Origin: Aphelenchoides besseyi
Taxonomy: Eukaryota; Nematoda; Chromadorea; Rhabditida; Aphelenchoididae
Length of the DNA: 34,548 bases
Direction of reading: 5' to 3'
Assembly (NCBI GenBank): GCA_024699855.1
Contig: JAMPIQ010000022.1
Coordinates: forward strand, 1 to 34,548
Of this stretch, positions 29,520 to 34,548 are shown in pieces. Numbering within the stretch: position 1 is the first letter of the stretch; each line of letters begins with the position of its first letter. Both the position numbers and the translations under genes were made by a program. The notes beneath the pieces are model-generated. The model was not told the DNA's origin. It saw only the letters and a list, made by a program, of their open reading frames with translations, and did no database searches.

Positions 29520-32500
29520 ATGATCCTGAGCGGCCGCGGGTGTCACGGCCGTTCTCGGCCCCACCAATACCGGCAAGACCCATTACGCGATCGAGCGGAT
29601 GGTCGCGCATGGCAGCGGTGTCATTGGCCTGCCGCTGCGTCTTCTGGCGCGGGAGGTCTATACCCGCCTCGTTGAAAAGGTGGGTGCGCCGAATGTGGCG
29701 CTGATTACCGGCGAAGAAAAAATCGCACCGCCTAAAGCCAAATATTCCGTCTGCACGGTGGAAGCCATGCCGCGCGAGACGACGGCCGCATTCGTCGCGA
29801 TCGACGAGGTGCAGCTGGCGGGCGATCTCGAACGCGGGCACATCTTCACCGACCGGGTGCTGCATCTGCGCGGGCGGGAGGAAACGCTGCTGCTCGGCGC
29901 GGGCACGATGCGTCCTATCCTCGAAAAGCTGCTGCCGGAATAACCGTGGTCGAGCGGCCGCGCCTGTCGCAGCTCTTTTATGCGGGCCAGAAGAAGATCA
30001 CCCGCCTGCCGCAACGCACGGCAATCGTCGCCTTTTCCGCCGATGAGGTCTATGCCATCGCCGAGCTGGTGCGCCGCCAGCGGGGTGGTGCTGCGGTGGT
30101 GCTGGGCGCGCTTTCGCCGCGCACGCGCAATGCGCAGGTGGGGCTCTACCAGTCCGGCGACGTCGAATATCTGGTGGCGACGGACGCCATCGGCATGGGT
30201 CTCAACCTCGATGTCGACCATGTCGCCTTCGCGCAGGACCGAAAATTCGACGGCTATCAGTTCCGCAATCTCAATCCCGGCGAGATCGGCCAGATCGCCG
30301 GCCGCGCCGGCCGCCATCTTCGCGATGGCACATTCGGCGTGACGGGGCGTGTCGATTCCGTTCGATGACGAGCTGGTGGAGCGGATCGAAACCCATCAGT
30401 TCGATGCGATGAAGGTTCTGCAGTGGCGGACGAAAAATTTCGATTTTTCCTCCATCGCCAATCTGCGCCTGAGCCTCGATGCCGCGCCGGCGATCCAGGG
30501 ACTTTCGCGCGCCCTGCCGGCAATCGACCAGCAGGCGCTGGAAATATCTGTCGCGTTATCCCGAGATCATCGATGTGACGACGAGCGATGCGCGGGTGGA
30601 AAAACTCTGGGAGGCGTGCGCGCTTCCAGACTATCGCCGCATTGCTCCTGCCCAGCACGCGGACCTGATCTCCACGCTCTATTTCGACCTCGTCAAACGC
30701 GGGGCGGTGAATGAGGATTTCATGGCCGAGCAGGTGCGTCGCGCCGACCGGACGGATGGAGAGATCGATACCTTGTCTGCGAGGATTGCGCAGATCAGAA
30801 CATGGACTTATGTATCGAACCGCCCAGGATGGCTTGCCGATCCGACACACTGGCAAGAAAAGACTCGGGAAATCGAGGATCGATTGTCCGATGCGCTACA
30901 TGAAAGGTTGACGAAACGCTTTGTTGATCGCAGGACATCTGTGCTCATGAGGCGCCTGAGAGAGAATGCGATGCTTGAAGCTGAAATCAGTGTAAATGGT
31001 GATGTCTTCGTAGAAGGTCATCACGTCGGCCAGTTGGCCGGGTTCCGGTTCACGCCGGTGCCGGGAATGGAAGGGCCGGATCAGAAGGCCGTGCAGGCTG
31101 CGGCGCAGAAGGCGCTTGCGCTCGAATTCGAGGCGCGTGCCGCGCGTCTGCATGCCAGTGGAAATGGCGATCTCGCTTTGAGCTCCGATGGTCTGGTTCG
31201 CTGGTTGGGCGAACCGGTTGCCCGCCTTTCGGCCGGCGACAACATCATGAAGCCGCGGGTGATCCTGCTTGCCGACGAGCAGCTGAACGGCAATGCCCGT
31301 GATCACGCGCTGGCGCGCGTCGAGCGTTTCGTTAATCATCAGATTGCGACCGCGCTGAAGCCGCTGGACGATATTTCCCGCGCCGAAGACCTTCAGGGTC
31401 TGGCGAAGGGTCTGGCGTTCCAGCTCGTGGAAAATCTTGGCGTGCTATTCCGCCGCGACGTTGCCGAAGACGTGAAGTCTCTCGATCAGGATGCGCGCGC
31501 CTCCATGCGCCGTTACGGCGTTCGTTTCGGCGCCTATCACGTTTTCCTGCCCTGCGCTTCTCAAGCCCACCCCGGCGGAGCTTGTGACGCTGCTCTGGGG
31601 CTTTGAAGAATGACGGTCTCGGCAAGCCGGTGTTACGGCGATCTCATTCCGGTGCTGGCCGCAGGCCGTACCTCGGTCGTCACGGATGCCAGCTTCGAGC
31701 GTATGTTCTACAAGCTCGCCGGTTTCCGCTTCCTCGGGAAGCGCGCCGTGCGTATCGACATTCTAGAGCGCCTGGCCGATCTCATCCGCCCGCTGCTGCA
31801 GTGGAAGCCCGGTCAGCAGCCGCGTCCGGAAGGCGCCTATGACGGTCGCCGTTTCACGACCACGACCGCCATGCTTTCCATTCTCGGCGCGACGCTTGAC
31901 GACATGGAAGAAATTCTGAAGGGCCTCGGTTACCGCGCCGATCAGGTGACGGCGGAAGAGGCGCAGGCCTTCCTCGCCAGCCACGCCGGTGCCTCTGCTC
32001 CGGCTGCCGCGGAAGCGGCGACGGCTGAAGAGGAAAGCGTCGAGACCGAGGAACACGAGCCAGCTTCCGAAGACAGGTGTCCGAGACGGCTGCTGCTGTC
32101 GAAGGCGAAGCTGTCGAGGCGCCGGTTGCGGAAGACTGCCAGCGAAGAGGCTGTCGCAGCCGAGGCCGTATCGGAAGGCGCCGAGGCCACCGAGCCCAAG
32201 CCCGTTCTTCTGTGGCGTCCGGGTGGTCGCAACGAAAATCAGCGTGGCGAAAACCGTCGTCCCGGCAATCGCGGTCAGGGCCGTGGTGAAGGAGCGCGCG
32301 AACAGGGCGAGCGTCGTGGCGAAGGCCGTCGCGACAATCGTGACGGTGCAAACCGCGAAGCTGCCAATCGCAGTGGCGCGACGGCGAGCGCAAGCGCGAT
32401 GGCGGCCGTCCGGACCGTGGCAACAACCGCAACAACGATCGTCCACGATCGCGGGAGCGCAAGGACCGGCCGGAACGCAATGACCGTGGCGGAAAGCCGC

Positions 32501-32607
32501 AGGGTCAGCAGCGCTTCGAAGCCAAGCCGCCGCGCAAGGAAAAGCCGCTCGATCCGGATTCGCCCTTCGCAAAGCTCGCTGCCCTCAAGGAGCAGTTGAA
32601 GAAGTAA
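29520..32607 (+). CDS. SUV3-like DEAD/DEAH-box RNA helicase with Gly/Arg-rich tail (frame broken many times)
   Basis: A superfamily 2 RNA helicase related to mitochondrial SUV3, widespread in Rhizobiales and thought to act in RNA turnover or ribosome assembly. From ATG 29520 (extra G near 29540): GVTAVLGPTNTGKTHYAIER (motif I), VALITGEEKIAPP, CTVEAM and FVAIDEVQLAGD (motif II, DEVQ), LLGAGTMRPIL. After a lost G near 29940: VVERPRLSQL, IVAFSADEVYAI, VATDAIGMGLNLDVDHV, GEIGQIAGRAGRHLRDG (motif VI). Then the SUV3 C-terminal region (ERIETHQFDAMKVLQWRT, RYPEIIDVTTSDARVEKLW), a long helical part and a low-complexity tail with Ala/Glu, then RGENRRPGNRGQGRGEG-type RNA-binding repeats ending LAALKEQLKK. 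About 1030 residues. Further breaks near 30353, 30545, 31555, 31632, 32083 and 32383. Confidence 0.9.
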
Positions 32608-32611
32608 GCCC

Positions 32612-33029
32612 ATGGGAAGCAGCGAACAGCCACTGGAAAGCACGCGTCAGCGTTCTGGACAAGTGGCTGTTCTTTGCCCGCATGGCCAAATCCCGTTCGC
32701 TTGCCCAGAGCTACATTCAGTCGGGCCACGTCAAGGTCAACGGCATTGCCATTCGCCAGTCCAGCCATGTGGTGAAGGCGGGCGACAGGCTGGAGATCGG
32801 CTTCGAGCGGATGGACAAGGTGCTGGTCGTCAGGTCCGGCGGAACACGGCGTGGACCCTATGAGGAAGCCAGACTTCTCTATGAAGACGAGACGCCGCCA
32901 CGGGAACCTTCCGACAGGCTGACACCCCTCGAGCAGGCGTTGCGCCAGCCGGGCAGCGGGCGTCCCACCAAAAAAGAGCGCAGGGCGCTCGACAGGTTTC
33001 TGTCTGACAGCGACGGAAGCAAAGATTAG
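32612..33029 (+). CDS. S4-domain RNA-binding protein (Hsp15/HslR-like; one frame break)
   Basis: A small basic protein with one S4 RNA-binding domain, like Hsp15 (HslR), which rescues stalled 50S subunits. ATG 32612 lies four bases after the helicase stop, so the two are probably translated together. It reads MGSSEQPLESTRQR, then after one extra T near 32656 LDKWLFFARMAKSRSLAQSY and IQSGHVKVNGIAIRQSSHVV, KAGDRLEIGFERMDKVLVV, the S4 loop. The extension is charged, RRGPYEEARLLYEDETPP, then PLEQALRQPGSGRPTKKERR and DRFLSDSDGSKD, the alphaproteobacterial tail. About 138 residues. A short terminator follows. Confidence 0.9.
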
Positions 33030-33039
33030 AATAAACCTC

Positions 33040-33057
33040 CGGGTCGCACCCGTTTTT
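33040..33057 (+). terminator. Short terminator after the S4 gene
   Basis: CGGGT, loop CGC, ACCCG then TTTTT, starting 11 bases past the stop. The stem is only 5 bp, so it is a weak candidate. It suggests fdxA has its own promoter in 33058-33187. Confidence 0.55.
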
Positions 33058-33187
33058 CAGAATTGTTTATCCTTGCTATCTGCAAGCAAAGGCATTACGT
33101 CACTTGCGAAATTGCCCTGTCTGAATTCCGGGCGACAGCTTGTGTTCCGAAGCCCACAGACCCGGCCTGCATATTCTGGAGTTCATC

Positions 33188-33526
33188 ATGACATATGTCG
33201 TGACCGACAATTGCATCCGCTGCAAATATACCGATTGCGTTGAGGTCTGCCCCGTCGACTGCTTTTACGAGGGTGAAAATTTCCTCGCGATCAATCCCGA
33301 TGAATGCATCGATTGCGGTGTGTGCGAACCTGAATGTCCCGCCGAAGCCATCAAGCCCGATACGGAGCCGGGTCTCGACAAGTGGCTGAAGCTCAACGCC
33401 GAATATGCGGCAATCTGGCCTAATATCACGATCAAGCGCGACCCGATGCCGGAAGCCAAGGAAATGGACGGTGTAGAAGGCAAGCTTGAGCTCTATTTCT
33501 CCGCCGAGCCCGGACAGGGCGACTGA
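33188..33526 (+). CDS. fdxA: Seven-iron ferredoxin FdxA ([3Fe-4S][4Fe-4S])
   Basis: A 112-residue electron carrier of the Azotobacter FdI type. Cysteines fall exactly in the family spacing: Cys9, Cys17 and Cys50 for the [3Fe-4S] cluster, and Cys21, Cys40, Cys43 and Cys46 for the [4Fe-4S] cluster, with the free Cys12 and Cys25 also present. Key segments are [20 protein letters not shown] and [20 protein letters not shown]. The C-terminal part ([39 protein letters not shown]) is typical of alphaproteobacterial FdxA. ATG 33188 gives the MTYVVTDNC start. The gene is intact. It is commonly followed by carD in Rhizobiales, but here a terminator and then holA follow. Confidence 0.96.
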   Translation: MTYVVTDNCIRCKYTDCVEVCPVDCFYEGENFLAINPDECIDCGVCEPECPAEAIKPDTEPGLDKWLKLNAEYAAIWPNITIKRDPMPEAKEMDGVEGKLELYFSAEPGQGD

Positions 33527-33557
33527 GTTTTACGGCCTGACGGTGAAACCATGATTT

Positions 33558-33592
33558 AAAAAGCCCTCGCAGCAGCAGCGCGAGGGCTTTTT
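33558..33592. terminator. Bidirectional terminator between fdxA and holA
   Basis: AAAAAGCCCTCGC, loop of about AGCAGCA, GCGAGGGCTTTTT with matching A and T runs. It serves the convergent fdxA (+) and holA (-). Confidence 0.92.
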
Positions 33593-33600
33593 GCTGGGCC

Positions 33601-34548
33601 TCATCCGCCGCGGCCGGATTGCAGCGTGGTCGACAGCAATGTCAGAAGGGCCACGCTTTCTTCCAGGCTTTGCCGCTGACGGCTTTGCAGGATAGCGGCC
33701 TGCAGACGGTTCATCTCGCGTGCGATCGCCGCTGGCTGCCAGGTTCGCAGGGCTCTTTCGATGATGGGTTTTCTGCGGAAATGGATGTGGCGTCCGAGTG
33801 TCTGCATGACCTGACCGGCCTGCAGTTTTTTCTCATCCATTTCGGCCCGCATCTGGTCGAGTAACTGGAATTGCTTGAGGCACCCCTGGAGCACAAGAAA
33901 GATCGGGGTCTTCGAAGAGACGATCTTCTGCGTCGCGTGGAAAAAGGCGTTTCTGTCGCCTTTCAGAATGGCGTCGACGGCATCGTCTGCGGAAACCGTG
34001 CTAGCGTCTCCGATGATCGCCAGCACATCGTCTTCCTCGACCACGTCTGCCCCCACGGCAATAGAGCGCCAGCTTGCGGATTTCATTGCGCGAGGCGATA
34101 CGGTCACCACCCAGGGGATTCGATGAGCCTCTGTCTTGCGGCTGGCGCAATGCGCAGGTTATCGGCGGAGAGTTCCTGATCGATCAATGCGTTCAATGAG
34201 CGCGCATCGTCGGCGTAACAGGGAATCGCAGCGATGGAGCGCGCCGGTTCTGCGATCTTGCGCAGTCCCGTACCCTTCTTGATGTCGCCTGCTTCGATGA
34301 TGAGGAAGCTTGCTTCCGGCGGCGTCTCGGCAAGGATCTGGAGTGCATCCACCAGCGCCTTTTCGGCCGAAGCACTTTTGACCCAGACGAGTTTTTCGCC
34401 GCCGAAAAGGCCGATGGCATTCACCTCGTCGAGCAGACGGCCGGGGTCGCCCTGCAGATCGGATGCGGTCAGTTTTCAGCGATGCGAAAGCGTCATCGGG
34501 ATCGATACCGGTCTTTTTGGCGATGACGCCTGCGCGTTCCGATACGAG
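33601..34548 (-). CDS. holA: DNA polymerase III delta subunit, C-terminal part (5' end outside window; frame broken)
   Basis: HolA opens the beta clamp in the clamp-loader complex. The minus-strand gene runs off the right end. Upstream part, read from the edge: VIAKKTGIDPDDAFASLKLT and ASDLQGDPGRLLDEV-type wording, then NAIGLFGGEKLVWVKSAS, LVDALQILAETPPEASFLII, EAGDIKKGTGLRKIAEPARS, PCYADDARSLNALIDQELSA, LRIAPAARQRLIESLGGDR; after a break near 34105, ASRNEIRKLALYCRGADVVEEDD, VLAIIGDASTVSADDAVDAI, KGDRNAFFHATQKIVSSKTP, LVLQGCLKQFQLLDQMRAEM, MQTLGRHIHFRRKPIIERAL and SVALLTLLSTTLQSGRGG. It ends at TGA 33601. This LxGDR-xxxxNEIxKLAL and HFRRKP wording is typical of alphaproteobacterial HolA. A further break lies near 34470. 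Confidence 0.9.

Overview
The window looks like an alphaproteobacterial chromosome segment of the order Rhizobiales, most likely an Agrobacterium/Rhizobium of the A. tumefaciens complex. The basis is the GC-rich coding sequence, the very large NAD-type glutamate dehydrogenase, the phbAB/phaR block, a CenR-like regulator, CarD next to a 7-Fe ferredoxin gene set, an Irr-type operator, and protein wording that I recognise as close to Agrobacterium. The species call is an inference from recall. All genes are housekeeping or central-metabolism genes. I see no rRNA, tRNA, CRISPR array, prophage or insertion sequence.

Layout, left to right. 1-6164 (+): the end of proA, then nadD, rsfS, rlmH, an EnvC-like murein hydrolase activator, the S41 protease ctpA and a divergent polysaccharide deacetylase; this is the NAD / ribosome-silencing / cell-wall-processing cluster. 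6211-6723 (+): rppH. 6766-7536 (-): bfd-bfr iron storage, with a candidate Irr box upstream. 7806-9888 (-): phbB and phbA for polyhydroxybutyrate precursor synthesis, divergent from phaR (10134-10709, +) with a PhaR-type box between them. 10766-17011 (-): an Atg22/UMF1-like MFS transporter and the NAD-glutamate dehydrogenase. 17012-17553: a long leader, then carD (+). 18195-18752 (-): an L,D-transpeptidase. 18985-20271 (+): an OmpR-family regulator (CenR-like) and a stand-alone cyclic-nucleotide-binding protein. 20292-24715 (-): xthA, lolA, ftsK. 24923-26642 (-): the glnK-amtB nitrogen-sensing operon behind a sigma-54 promoter. 26866-27755 (-): tesB; 27842-29058 (+): a UbiH-type monooxygenase. 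29059-29519: a gene-free stretch packed with GANTC methylation sites and inverted repeats. 29520-33526 (+): an SUV3-like helicase, an S4 RNA-binding protein and ferredoxin fdxA. 33601-34548 (-): the 3' part of holA.

A feature of the whole window is its single-base indels: I count roughly forty-five, mostly one extra base in a short homopolymer. They split almost every gene in 1-12250 and 21650-34548, including ones that should be essential (ftsK, holA, lolA, nad/cell-wall genes). The stretch from about 13270 to 21650 is nearly clean. I read these as sequence errors, not pseudogenes, and give each gene its full extent with the approximate break points.

Most interesting signals: the GANTC-dense, structured intergenic region before the helicase (29115-29492); a near-perfect PhaR box, Irr box and sigma-54 promoter that fit their genes; a terminator-like hairpin inside the start of the deacetylase gene; a terminator facing the wrong way between two leftward genes; and the separation of fdxA from carD, which usually sit together.
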